Source: Paraescarpia echinospica
Taxonomy: Eukaryota; Annelida; Polychaeta; Sabellida; Siboglinidae
Direction of reading: 5' to 3'
DNA: 64,000 bases
Assembly (NCBI GenBank): GCA_020002185.1
Contig: CM034531.1
Span: 46,678,891-46,742,890, forward strand
Positions 43,216-55,431 of this stretch are shown here, piece after piece (the stretch's first letter is position 1; every line of letters starts with the position of its first letter). The notes beneath the pieces were generated by a model, which was not told the DNA's origin, ran no database searches, and saw only the letters and a program-made list of their open reading frames with translations. A program made the translations under genes and the position numbers.

Positions 43216-45322
43216 CTTTTCGTTTATGTCCTTGGCAAGTTCTAGCCGAGACGGTTCAGGATTTAACGTTGTTCGTTGTTGGGAGATCCATAGAGGATGT
43301 GTTGTATGCCTTGGTGTTCTAGGCTTCTCGTGAAACCACCTCACATAGGCACCTTCGGGCCACACTTCCGGGTTCATGAAGACCGACGGATCGGGACAGT
43401 TGCACTTTACATGGAAACTGTTGTATGTATCACGGTCAAGAAGAGCCGCCGAGAGAAAGTAAGTAGACTGAAGATAGCAACATATAACGTAAGAACACTA
43501 CTAAGAGAAGAACAGATACAAGAACTGGAGGAAGAACTGGAGGAAACCAAGTTGGTATGGGATGTGATCGGGATCGGAGAAGTCAGCTAGAAGAATAGAT
43601 GAATGCTTCACCACCTTACAAAGCGGCCATCTACTATACCATTCCACAGCGAACAACGGCCAAGCTGGAGTAGGCTTTTTCATAAACAAGAAATGGAAAG
43701 ACAATATAGTAAGGGTTAACAGCATCAGCCCCAGAGTAGCAGAACTTGTTCTATGCATATAACAAAGCTCTACACGCTGAAGATAGTACAAGTATATGCA
43801 CCAACAACATCATACTCAGAAGAAGACACAGACGACTTCTACAACGACATGGATGAGACCTTAGAAAGCCAACCCACTACACGATAGTGTAGGGAAACGA
43901 ACAAACATTTCGGAAACGGCAACCGGCAAATTTGGCTTAGGTGTGAGGAACGAAAGAGGCGACACCTTGGTAGAATGGGCAACATCAAGAAAGTACAAAA
44001 TCATGAATACCATGTTCCAGAAGAAAGCAGGAGATGGACATGAAAAAGCCCAAATGGAGAAACGATTCACACCGACCCGAAAGAGGTACCAGATATAATA
44101 CAGTGGGAAGTGGAATCTGCGCTAAGAGATATGAAGAATGGGAAGATCGACATCAGGCAACGACCATGTAAACATTGAAACATTAAACGCAGGAGAAGAT
44201 ATCATCTCGAAGACACTGGCTAAGCTGTATACTAAATACTTATCAGAAAGACGAATACCCACCGCTTGGAATAACGCAAAGATGGTGATAATCTTCAAGA
44301 AGGGAAATAAGAAAGACTTAAAGAACTACAGACCGATATGTCTGTTATCAAACATCTACACATTACTCACAAAGATACTGACGAATATACTAGAGAAGAC
44401 ATTGGACGAAGACCAACCAGGAGAGCAAGAAGGATTCAGAAGCAGGTACTCAACGACAGACCACATACACGTCGTAAACCAACTGAAAGAGAAGTGCCGA
44501 TAATATAATATCCCGCTCTGCATCGCTTTCGTCGACTACGAGAAGGCTTAATTCGACTCGGTGCAAACTCAAGCAATACTGACCTCCCTTCTAGAACAAG
44601 GGATAGAAGATGTGTACATCGATCTCCTGAAAGACATCTACACCAACAGCTCAGTGACAGTCTACCTACACAAAAAGAGCAACAAGATCAACATCAAGTG
44701 AGGAGTACGACAGGGTGACACCATATCGCCCAAGCTGTTAACGGCAACACTCAAAAGTATGTTCCGAAGACTGACCTGGGAAACCAGAGGCTTGATGATA
44801 GACGGAGACTATCTCAGCCATCTTCGCTTCGCCGACGACATACTCATATGCATTACTACACCGCAAGAACTACAAAACATGCTGCAGGAGCTAGCTGATG
44901 AAAGTGAAAAACAAGGTTTCAAGATGAACATCTTGAAGACAAAAGTGATGCTAGAAAATTACACACCAACACATATCAACACGACGCAGATATAGAACGT
45001 TGAGAGCTACGTCTATCTAGACAAAGGTCATAGACGTGATAGAATAAATCAGAAGACAGAAGTGGACCTGGGCAGGGCACGTACGTACAGTACACCAGCA
45101 GACTACGAGATAACCGATGGACATCGCGTATCACAACCTGGAGATCTTACGAAGGGAAACGATCTATAGGAAGACCGGCGAGATGGTGGAGAGACGAACT
45201 AGACGAGTACTGGAAGGGCACCATCTGGCAGAGGATAGCGCAAGACAGGCAGATTTGGAAACGACATGCTGAGGCCTTCGCCCAATCACGGGATACTACG
45301 GCTGCACAATGATGATGATGAC
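43216..45322 (+). mobile_element. LINE I, decayed (+ strand), same family as LINE C
   Basis: The + strand has KIATYNVRTLLREEQIQELE (endonuclease start), [20 protein letters not shown], then KSPNGET joined directly to [11 protein letters not shown], a deletion of the endonuclease end and linker. RT follows: FKKGNKKDLKNYRPICLLSN, ENIxGFVDYEKA-type motif A with a stop, VRQGDTISPKL and HLRFADDILICITTPQELQN. The C-terminus has IGRPARWWRDELDEYWK-type sequence ending in a GATGATGATGACG tail. Many stops. Confidence 0.88.
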
Positions 45323-45749
45323 GACTGTCGCGCTTTCATTTATCCGGGCGTTATGTATGTTTATATATATATATATATATATATATACAACCATGTCTTT
45401 GAAATTCTTCCCTCTGACAAGCGCTATAGAAGTATTAAGACAAGGACCACTAGACTTATAAACAGTTTTTATCCGCAGGCTGTACGTGAGTCACTTGAAC
45501 CGCGAGATGCCATGATACTGTTTTCAGTCTGTTTAGATTTTATGTCGCCATGCTAAATTATTTATTTATTATTATTATTTTTATTTTTTTATTTACTAAC
45601 TTGACTACATGTATGTACATACTTTTTAACTGTCAGCTTAGTTTTTACATCGTCAGCTAATTTATTTATTCATTTATTTATTATTTATTTAACTACATGT
45701 ACACTTTTTAACTTTTCGGTTCAGATGGTATTAATATTATTTAACCAAG
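45323..45749. other. Spacer with TA microsatellite and a short LINE remnant
   Basis: It holds repeat copy 2 (45326-45360), a (TA)n run (45362-45388) and a + strand frame FEILPSDKRYRSIKTRTTRL then INSFYPQAVRESL (45390-45500). That frame looks like the extreme C-terminus of a LINE protein (RTTRLxNSFxPxA). An ATTT-rich stretch follows. Confidence 0.55.
45326..45360 (+). repeat. Dispersed CATTTATCCGGGCG repeat, copy 2
   Basis: TGTCGCGCTTTCATTTATCC then GGGCGTTATGTATG, in the same orientation as 39385-39440. It directly follows the LINE I tail. Confidence 0.7.
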
Positions 45750-46084
45750 CAGACCTGGGGCCGAGTACATTTTCATGAGTACAAGTACGAGTACGAGTAC
45801 TTTGATGATGGATGAGTACGAGTACGAGTACATTGCTAAAAGCTGAGTACAAGTACAAGTACGAGTACATTCTCACGAGTACGAATAAAAGTACGAGTAC
45901 ATTTTTAAAAATATAATTAATAACGTATTTTAAAATTATTAATTAATCTAATTTATGTAACTCAGCACAAGTGAATATGCAATGGCAGTTGATCAATTGT
46001 TTATGAGGAAAACTAAAAACACCTCTATTTGACTATTTGCATTTCATCAACAATGAAATTCACTTCATTGGCATTCATTTCAGT

Positions 46085-46250
46085 GACATCGTATGATCTT
46101 ATCATCTATTTGCCATGAAAGAACATGAGTTGTTCACAGTTTGAGTCTTTCAGGCTGCACTGTTCAGGGCAGAATACGTTCTCGGCTATGCTAAATACCC
46201 TTTCAACTGGGCCTGATGAGGCTGAAATGCTGAGATGGTGAGGGACCAAC
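46085..46250 (-). pseudogene. hAT transposase C-terminal dimerisation region, fragment
   Basis: The minus strand reads LAQLVPHHLSISASSGPVER then VFSIAENVFCPEQCSLKDSN and CEQLMFFHGK before a stop. The pattern LxxxxLxIxAxSxPxERxFS, then a helix, then L-F-x, is the conserved C-terminal block of hAT transposases. The rest of the protein is not recognisable. Confidence 0.75.
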
Positions 46251-46789
46251 TGAGCCAGAGTTGGAAAACTCAGAACTGGAGTGAGTCACTGTGACGATCT
46301 GTACATGGCTGACTGAGGTATTCTTTCACCTCTACAATCAGCAATCTGCTGATATTATAAGTTTGCAATTATATTTTCTGATCGTAGACTACTAGTTGTT
46401 GAGAGGGTTAGCACATGTCCACATAACAGGCTCAGCATTGTCTTTGGACTTTTTAGCCAGACTGCTGACATGGGATTATACTAGTGTAGGAGGCAGTCTG
46501 ACTTAAGCCACCTTACTTCTACAGAGGAAGACTGGCAGTTTTTGTTCTTAGCAATTAGCACTATCATCCACTGTCAAGAGGCATGGTCTCCAAACTACAT
46601 CAAATGCATTTCCTGTCTAACTGGTTGGTTAACTGCTAATTGGTTCTTTATGGACACCAAGGTGGCTTAATTAAACAAAAAGGTTTATGGCCTGAACTGA
46701 TAGCCTACAATTATTGTTTGCTTAACAGGGTGTTTCTGACTGGGAAAAGATGCTGCCTGTTGCCATATTTGGGTATCATAGTCGTGGTT

Positions 46790-47150
46790 ATCAGAGAATG
46801 AGGTTGTACTATGCGTAGGGATGGTAAGGTGGTATTATCATCTGTTTCACAACGACTTTTTGTTCCGAAAACCAAGCTTAATATCGGCAAAAGTGCTTTT
46901 TCTGTAGCTGCACCCACAATCTGGAATTAACTCCCTGTCGCTTTAAAATCATTTGAGACTATAAATACTTTAAACAACTAAAGATTTATTTATTTGAAAT
47001 TGCATTCCCACCCTAACCTTCGGCGGTCCCTTACTCTAATGACGACTCTTGCTTGTCCCTGTTAACGATTTTGCCAATTATTTTTGTATGTTGCGCCTCT
47101 GAGCTTAGATTCCTGGGGATTTAGGCGTTTGTCATTATTATTATTATTCT
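46790..47150 (+). mobile_element. LINE 3' end inside the hAT element
   Basis: A + strand frame reads RLFVPKTKLNIGKSAFSVAA, PTIWN, stop, LPVALKSFETINTFKQLKIY, a typical LINE C-terminus (GKxAFSVAAPxxWNxLP). The 3' tail GGGGATTTAGGCG is followed by ATTATTATTATTAT. It is 5' truncated. Confidence 0.75.
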
Positions 47151-47431
47151 ATCAGAAATAACAAAGTATTTAAAAATTAGTTGAACATTTAAATATTTAA
47201 GGAAAGTTTCATTTTATAACCAAATATATTTATTTTCACCCGTACATATTGAGAATGTACTCAGATGTACTACTAATGTACTCGTAAAATATGAGTACAA
47301 TGAGTATGAGTACGAGTACGAGTCCATGACCCACAAGTTTTATGAGTATGAGTACGAGTACTTCACAAATATATTCGAGTACACGAGTACACGAGTACCG
47401 ATCGAGAGTACTTCGGCCCCATGCATGTATG

Positions 47432-48383
47432 TTACCAAGTTCATTTTATATCAATAGATGTACGACTGTCTTAAAATATGTTGGCAATTGGCCTTGGTTT
47501 AAATTTATACTAGTTTTAGCATAGTTTCAAAATGTTTCTGATTGTATATTTTGCGTGACAAGCGTGTATGTATGTTGACGCCACAACGCCAAGAATTGCT
47601 CGTATATTTTAAATTACTCGTATATTGGTAATAAACAGTCTGAATATACATATATATATATATGTCTATATATATATATATATATATATATACATAAATT
47701 ATAACATGTTTGCTTCCCACAGACATAAACAATTTCTGTCGTAAAACAGTTTCCTCTCCACGCACACGTCACGTGACTTACCCAAATCTGAAACAGGAAA
47801 TTATAATTATGTACTCTTAACTATGACACTCGTATTACGCCAACAAACGAAACATATTTAACTACTGGATATTATTTATCACTACGTGATCTACTGGTAC
47901 CAAATAGTATGCCTTACATATGCACATAAACACCACCCGGATAACATTTACCGCCCGGATAAATGTAAACGCGACAGGTGTCGAGTCCTACACGCGCAGG
48001 GTCGGGTAATTTAGGCTATGATAATAATTGCATGGTTCACTAAACATGTTGAGCTTCGATCACTTCAGATACAAACCGCGTAGGACTCGGAGGAAATATA
48101 TTGGTCTATAATAACATGTTCAATCACCATAGGTGGTACAAAAATATACCTGCCAACTTTTTTGAATTCCGGGAAATTCATCAGCGGTTCAACACGATTC
48201 CCGTGTCGTGCTGTCTCGCGCTGTCTCTGCTGTTGGAGAAGTTAAGCGAAAGTCAGGGAGGTTTGCATGTATTTCGGGAGACCGAGAAATACACCCTAAA
48301 TCAAGGAGACTCCCGGAAATTCCGGGAGAGTTGGCAGTTACACAAAAACAATAATCGATGGTTTTCTGGGAGACATATGAGTG
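47432..48383. other. Spacer with TA microsatellite and repeat copy 3
   Basis: A (TA)n tract lies at 47647-47693 and CACGTCACGTGAC at about 47765. The inverted CATTTATCCGGGCG copy is at 47931-47985. A frame at 48101-48397 contains repeated CGGGA/TTCCGG words but has no recognisable product. Confidence 0.5.
47931..47985 (-). repeat. Dispersed CATTTATCCGGGCG repeat, copy 3 (inverted)
   Basis: On the minus strand: GACACCTGTCGCGTTTACAT then TTATCCGGGCGGTAAATGTT. It aligns with copy 1 over about 60-70 bp including the flanking CCGGGTG block. Confidence 0.75.
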
Positions 48384-51300
48384 GAGCCCTCGACTAACCC
48401 AGAGGCTCAACTAACCCAGTGGCTCAACTAACCTAGTGGCTCAACTAACCCAGAGGCTCAACTAACCCGGAGGTTCAACTAACCCAGTGGCTCAACTAAC
48501 CCAGAGGCTCAACTAACCCAGTGGCTCACCTAACCCAGTGGCTCAACTAACCCAGAGGCTCAACTAACCCAGAGGCTCAACTAACCCAGTGGCTCAACTA
48601 ACCCAGTGGCTCAACTAATCCAGAGGCTCAACTAACCCAGTGGCTCAACTAACCCAGTGGCTCAACTAACCCAGTGGCTCAACTAACCCAGAGGCTCAAC
48701 TAACCCAGAGGCTCAACTAACCCAGTGGCTCAACTAACCCAGTGGCTCAACTAACCCAGAGGCTCAACTAACCCAGAGGCTCAACTAACCCAGTGGCTCA
48801 ACTAACCCAGAGGCACAACTAACCCAGTGGCTCAACTAACCCAGTGGCTCAACTAACCCAGAGGCTCAACTAACCCAGAGGCTCAACTAACCCAGTGGCT
48901 CAACTAACCCAGTGGCTCAACTAACCCAGTGGCTCAAATAACCCAGAGGCTCAACTAACCCAGAGACTCAACTAACCCAGTGGCTCAACTAACCCAGTGG
49001 CTCAACTAACCCATTGGCTCAACTAACCCAGAGGCTCAACTAACCCAGTGGCTCAACTAACCCAGAGGCTAAACTAACCCAGTGGCTCAACTAACCCAGT
49101 GGCTCAACTAACCCAGAGGCTCAACTAACCCAGAGGCTCAACTAACCCAGTGGCTCAACTAACCCAGGCTCACCTAACCCAGTGGCTCAACTAACCCAGA
49201 GGCTCAACTAACCCAGAGGCTCAACTAACCCAGTGGCTCAACTAACCCAGTGGCTCAACTAATCCAGAGGTTCAACTAACCCAGTGGCTCAACTAACCCA
49301 GTGGCTCAACTAACCCAGAGGCTCAACTAACCCAGAGGCTCAACTAACCCAGTGGCTCAAATAACCCAGTGGCTCAACTAATCCAGAGGCTCAACTAACC
49401 CAGAGGCTCAACTAACCCAGTGGCTCAACTAACCCAGTGGCTCAACTAACCCAGAGGCTCAACTAACCCAGTGGCTCAACTAACCCAGTGGCTCAACTAA
49501 CCCAGTGGCTCAACTAACCCAGTGGCTCAACTAACCCAGAGGCTCAACTAACCCAGTGGCTCGACTAACCCAGAGGCTCAACTAACCCAGTGGCTCAAAT
49601 AACCCAGTAGCTCAACTAGCCCAGAGGCTCAACTAACCCAGTGGCTCAACTAACCCAGTGGCTCAACTAACCCAGTGGCTCAACTAACCCAGAGGCTCAA
49701 CTAACCCAGCGGCTCGACTAAACAAGAGGCTCAACTAACCCAGTGGCTCAACTAACCCAGTGGCTCAACTAACCCAGTGGCTCAACTAACCCAGTGGCTC
49801 AACTAACCCAGAGGCTCAACTAACCCAGTGGCTCGACTAACCCAGTGGCTCCACTAACCCAGTGGCTCAACTAACCCAGAGGCTCAAATAACCCAGTGGC
49901 TCAACTAACCCAGTGGCTCAACTAACCCAGTGGCTCAACTAACCCAGAGGCTCAACTAACCCAGAGGCTCAACTAACCCAGAGGCTCAACTAACCCAGTG
50001 GCTCAACTAACCCAGAGGCTCAACTAACCCAGAGGCTCAACTAACCCAGTGGCTCAACTAACCCAGTGGCTCAACTAACCCATTGGCTCAACTAACCCAG
50101 AGGCTCAACTAACCCAGTGGCTCAACTAACCCAGAGGCTCAACTAACCCAGTGGCTCAACTAACCCAGTGGCTCAACTAACCCAGAGGCTCAACTAACCC
50201 AGAGGCTCAACTAACCCAGTGGCTCAACTAACCCAGAGGCTCAACTAACCCAGTGGCTCACCTAACCCAGTGGCTCAACTAACCCAGAGGCTCAACTAAC
50301 CCAGAGGCTCAACTAACCCAGTGGCTCAACTAACCCAGTGGCTCAACTAATCCAGAGGTTCAACTAACCCAGTGGCTCAACTAACCCAGTGGCTCAACTA
50401 ACCCAGAGGCTCAACTAACCCAGAGGCTCAACTAACCCAGTGGCTCAAATAACCCAGTGGCTCAACTAATCCAGAGGCTCAACTAACCCAGAGGCTCAAC
50501 TAACCCAGTGGCTCAACTAACCCAGAGGCTCAACTAACCCAGTGGCTCAACTAACCCAGTGGCTCAACTAACCCAGAGGCTCAACTAACCCAGAGGCTCA
50601 ACTAACCCAGTGGCTCAAATAACCCAGTGGCTCAACTAATCCAGAGGCTCAACTAACCCAGAGGCTCAACTAACCCAGTGGCTCAACTAACCCAGTGGCT
50701 CAACTAACCCAGAGGCTCAACTAACCCAGTGGCTCAACTAACCCAGTGGCTCAACTAACCCAGTGGCTCAACTAACCCAGTGGCTCAACTAACCCAGTGG
50801 CTCAACTAACCCAGAGGCTCAACTAACCCAGTGGCTCAACTAACCCAGTAGCTCAACTAGCCCAGAGGCTCAACTAACCCAGTGGCTCAACTAACCCAGT
50901 GGCTCAACTAACCCAGTGGCTCAACTAACCCAGAGGCTCAAATAACCCAGCGGCTCGACTAACCCAGAGGCTCCACTAACCCTGTGGTTCAACTAACCCA
51001 GTGGCTCAACTAACCCAGTGGCTCAACTAACCCAGTGGCTCAACTAACCCAGAGGCTCAACTAACCCAGTGGCTCGACTAACCCAGTGGCTCCACTAACC
51101 CAGTGGCTCAACTAACCCAGAGGCTCAAATAACCCAGTGGCTCAACTAACCCAGTGGCTCATCTAACCCAGTGGCTCAACTAACCCAGAGGCTCAACTAA
51201 CCCAGAGGCTCAACTAACCCAGAGGCTCAACTAACCCAGTGGCTCAACTATCCCAGAGGCTCAACTAACCCAGAGGCTCAACTAACCCAGTGGCTCAACT

Positions 51301-53420
51301 AACCCAGTGGCTCAACTAACCCATTGGCTCAACTAACCCAGAGGCTCAACTAACCCAGTGGCTCAACTAACCCAGAGGCTCAACTAACCCAGTGGCTCAC
51401 CTAACCCAGTGGCTCAACTAACCCAGAGGCTCAACTAACCCAGAGGCTCAACTAACCCAGTGGCTCAACTAACCCAGTGGCTCAACTAACCCAGAGGCTC
51501 AACTAACCCAGTGGCTCAAATAACCCAGTGACTCAACTAATCCAGAGGCTCAACTAACCCAGAGGCTCAACTAACCCAGTGGCTCAACTAACCCAGTGGC
51601 TCAACTAACCCAGAGGCTCAACTAACCCAGTGGCTCAACTAACCCAGTGGCTCAACTAACCCAGTGGCTCAACTAACCCAGAGGCTCAACTAACCCAGTG
51701 GCTCGACTAACCCAGAGGCTCAACTAACCCAGTGGCTCAACTAACCCAGTAGCTCAACTAGCCCAGAGGCTCAACTAACCCAGTGGCTCAACTAACCCAG
51801 TGGCTCAACTAACCCAGTGGCTCAACTAACCCAGAGGCTCAAATAACCCAGCGGCTCGACTAACCCAGAGGCTCAACTAACCCAGTGGCTCAACTAACCC
51901 AGTGGCTCAACTAACCCAGTGGCTCAACTAACCCAGTGGCTCAACTAACCCAGAGGCTCAACTAACCCAGTGGCTCGACTAACCCAGAGGCTCCACTAAC
52001 CCAGTGGCTCAACTAACCCAGTGGCTCAACTAACCCAGTGGCTCAACTAACCCAGAGGCTCAACTAACCCAGAGGCTCAACTAACCCAGTGGTTCAACTA
52101 ACCTAGTGGCTCAACTATCCCAGTGGCTCAACTATCCCAGTGGCTCAACTATCCCAGAGGCTCAACTAACCCAGAGGCTCAACTAACCCAGTGGCTCAAC
52201 TAACCCAGAGGCTCAACTAACCCAGAGGCTCAACTAACCCAGAGGCTCAACTAACCCAGTGGCTCAACTAACCCAGTGGCTCAACTAACCCAGTGGCTCA
52301 ACTAACCCAGAGGCTCAACTAACCCAGTGGCTCAACTAACCCGGAGGCTAAACTAACCCAGTGGCTCAACTAACCCAGTGGCTCAACTAACCCAGAGGCT
52401 CAACTAACCCAGTGGTTCAACTAACCCAGAGGCTCAACTAACCCAGTGGCTCAACTAACCCAGTGGCTCAACTAACCCAGAGGCTCAACTAACCCAGAGG
52501 CTCAACTAACCCAGTGGCTCAACTAACCCAGTGGCTCAACTAATCCAGAGGTTCAACTAACCCAGTGGCTCAACTAACCCAGAGGCTCAATCCAACTCCA
52601 GAGGTTCTCAACCAACCCAGTGGCTCAACCAATTCAGTGGCCTGAATCTAACCTTAGTGGCTCAACTAACCCAGAGGCTCAACTAACCCAGTGGCTCAAC
52701 TAACCCAGGAAGCCCTCAAACCAACCCAGCGGCTCAATCCAACCCAGAGGCCGGGTCTCAACCCCAGTGGCTCAATCCAACCCTAGAGGCTCCGCTAAAC
52801 CAAACTCCAGTGCTCAATCCAACTCCAGAGGCTTCCAATCCAACCCAGAGGCTCAACTAACCCAGTGGCTCAAACTCCCAAAGTGGCTCTGTTCCGTCCC
52901 TGGAAGTGGACTAACTAACCCAGAGGCTCAACTAACCCAGTGGCTCACCTACCCCAGTGGCTCAACTAACCCAGAGGCTCAACTAACCCAGAGGCTCAAC
53001 TAACCCAGTGGCTCAACTAACCCAGTGGCTCAACTAATCCAGAGGTTCAACTAACCCAGTGGCTCAACTAACCCAGTGGCTCAACTAACCCAGAGGCTCA
53101 ACTAACCCAGAGGCTCAACTAACCCAGTGGCTCAACTAACCCAGTGGCTCAACTAACCCAGAGGCTCAACTAACCCAGTGGCTCAACTAACCCAGTGGCT
53201 CAACTAACCCAGAGGCTCAACTAACCCAGAGGCTCAACTAACCCAGTGGCTCAACTAACCCAGAGGCTCAACTAACCCAGAGGCTCAACTAACCCAGTGG
53301 CTCAACTAACCCAGAGGCTCAACTAACCCTGAGGCTCAACTAACCCAGTGGCTCAACTAACCCAGTGGCTCAACTAACCCAGAGGCTCAACTAACCCAGT
53401 GGCTCAACTAACCCAGAGGC
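48384..53420. repeat. 17-bp satellite array, about 296 units, with higher-order structure
   Basis: The unit is CTCAACTAACCCAGAGG or CTCAACTAACCCAGTGG, differing at one base (A or T). Phase is kept with few indels. Rare variants recur at fixed spacing: CAGCGGCTCGACTAA at about 49710, 50951 and 51852; CCATTGGCTC at about 49011, 50080 and 51321. Distances of 1241 bp (73 units) occur for both. No long open frame is meaningful because 17 is not a multiple of three. Confidence 0.97.
52586..52915. repeat. Noisy segment inside the 17-bp satellite
   Basis: Units here have many scattered insertions, deletions and substitutions (for example AATCCAACTCCAGAGG, CTCAACCAATTCAGTGG), while units on both sides are almost perfect. 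The abrupt change suggests an unpolished long-read patch or a diverged block. Confidence 0.8.
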
Positions 53421-53904
53421 TCTTCAACTATAATTAACACGTCCTTCCCCCACATTAATTGTCAAGAACCAACCTGAAAATGTCGTGGGCCCGTCAAAGA
53501 ATTTGAAAGCCCACTACTTTCAGCAGTGAAGCCGGCCACTGCCGTGGGAATTTAATGATGTACTAAGTTTATACAACAACAACCGCTAAACGCAGTTGTC
53601 CTCTTAAATGTGCTCTAGCAGCTCCCTTTCGTGTGTCCTTGCTGTCTCACCGTCCCATCTGTCATACCTGGCTTGTTCTTATTCTACTATTGTGACCTGT
53701 CACAGCAAAGTGGGGATTACGCCGAAAAACGGTGAAATGGAGTTTTGTACTTTGCTTTGCTAAAATTGAAACAAACTATACAAAAGCAACTTACGTTTCG
53801 AGAAACGAGGTAATTTTGAGTCATATTGTTTACTGTTTTTAATAGGTGGTTCGTAAATGCATTTTTTTGTGGTTTTGGATTGTTTATTGACTAAAATAAA
53901 CATG
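53421..53904. other. Non-repetitive spacer after the satellite
   Basis: No gene or element was recognised in this stretch. Confidence 0.5.
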
Positions 53905-54125
53905 ACATTGAACGATCCATGGAACAGATTATCTCCTGATTGTGTTGGTGCTAGTAGCGTGAATATGTTTAAAACTAAAATCGACACATACCTTAAAAGG
54001 GCGGGATAAACGTAGATAAAAAGTATTGGACTCTCAATATAAGCCAAAAGGCTTCCTTGTCCACCTGCCTTCTAGAGTTAATTTTCTGGATGGCAATCTT
54101 GTTAAATCTTGTTAAATTATAAGTT
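53905..54125 (+). mobile_element. CR1-like LINE 3' tail (5' truncated)
   Basis: It encodes WNRLSPDCVGASSVNMFKTK, then the tail GGCTTCCTTGTCCACCTGCC and TCTAGAGTTAATTTTCTGG, ending TTGTTAAATCTTGTTAAATT. It is the same family as LINE F (37500-37720) and as 61086-61225 (inverted). Confidence 0.88.
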
Positions 54126-54604
54126 ATGTAGTTCTGCCAAAATCACAATAATATTTAATTACTTGTGTACATTTATAATAACATTTTGTTCCCTCAGATC
54201 ACCTCGACCGTCGTTGCATCCGTATACATAGTTCAGCAGACATAATTGTTCTCAAAAACTCCTATGTTGTTAACCTACCGTATCCGGGTGTTCCGTCGTG
54301 TTTACATCCTTGGCAGCATTCCTACCTACAGACGTATATACAATATGTAACCCTATGCCAATTAAAGTATACAATGCTACCCGATTGGTTGAACTCTTTC
54401 GCCTCCAACTTGATGTTCAATCCTTCTTTCCGGTTTTCAACCAAACTTGTGAGCTATTTAGCTATTATTTGTAATTTAAATTCAGTTTTTTCCGTTGCCA
54501 TGACGAGATGATCGACATGTGTATAAATGCAATTTACACACTATAGTACACATGTATACTATACATTACTATATATATATATATAGATAGATAGATATTC
54601 TAGA

Positions 54605-54640
<36 letters not shown>

Positions 54641-55431
54641 CTGCACCCATCAGGTGCGGATCCAAAGTTTGTTGGTAGCAAAACACTCCAATTGCAGCCC
54701 CCTTGCATGAGGCTCGCCAAAAATACAAATACAAATACCTAAAAATACCAACACTTGAAGGTCTGGGGCACGTTACGTTAGCGCAGGCACATGTATTCCA
54801 AAGGAAATTTCAAATGTCTAAGAGGGCACGTGCCTCCAGCCCCCCTTCCCTGTGAATCTGCCTATACCCACACATAGAGCAACAAACCAACGGCAGCAAT
54901 TGTCACAAAAACAATATTTTGAACTTAAACTGTATACGCACCGGAACCGGGGGGGGGGGACTGAACCCGCTAATATGTTTGGTGGGGGCTCGAGATAAAA
55001 TATTAGCCCCATTATTTTGGCAAGAGGTGTGTAGTTGGATATTTTTGATCAATCTCAAAGGGATGGTTGGTGAGCTTCAAAAATTGTGAACGTCACTGCG
55101 AACATTTTTGAACAAAAATTTCGTTCAGGAGCCAGTGAAACGCCCATGACCATTTAATTTCTGCTGTCACCTAGGGAGAATTAAACATCCGCACGGCATG
55201 TTCACAATATCACTGACCAGTTCAACAATAGTAGCATGCTATACAGGCCATATAAAGGCCCTGTTAATTGATTAAAGAAGACATAAGAATAAATAAATTA
55301 GTTTTAAAGTCACTACATTCACATTTCCTCGAAACGGGTGGGTTTTAATTGTGTCTTAAGCTTAATGTCTAGCGTACGTAATACTAGACGGGCAGCCAAC
55401 ATGCATACCTTTTTTAGGCTAAACCTAGAAA
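54126..55431. other. AT-rich spacer with TA microsatellites
   Basis: (TA)n runs lie at 54569-54585 and 54607-54641, with a GATA run between them. No coding sequence was recognised. Confidence 0.6.

Larger units (their letters stand above)
45750..47431. mobile_element. hAT element with GAGTAC-repeat ends and transposase remnant
   Basis: The left end is CAGACCTGGGGCCGAGTAC; the right end, read inward, has CATGGGGCCGAAGTAC. Flanking sequences TAACCAAG (45742-45749) and TTACCAAG (47432-47439) match at seven of eight positions, a plausible target duplication. Sub-terminal GAGTAC/AAGTAC hexamer arrays lie at 45775-45905 and 47260-47400. A hAT C-terminal domain fragment is inside. Confidence 0.7.

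Noticed and set aside
48101..48410. Overlapping frames of about 70-100 codons beside the satellite
   Set aside because: No recognisable product, low-complexity CCGGAA/TTCCGG words, and overlap on both strands.
52767..53003. 78-codon frame in the satellite (SNPRGSAKPNSSAQSN-like)
   Set aside because: It exists only because indel noise in 52586-52915 removed stops; there is no homology to any family I know.
48384..53420. Regular short repeats that might suggest a CRISPR array
   Set aside because: Units are contiguous 17-mers without spacers, in animal DNA with no cas genes. It is satellite DNA.
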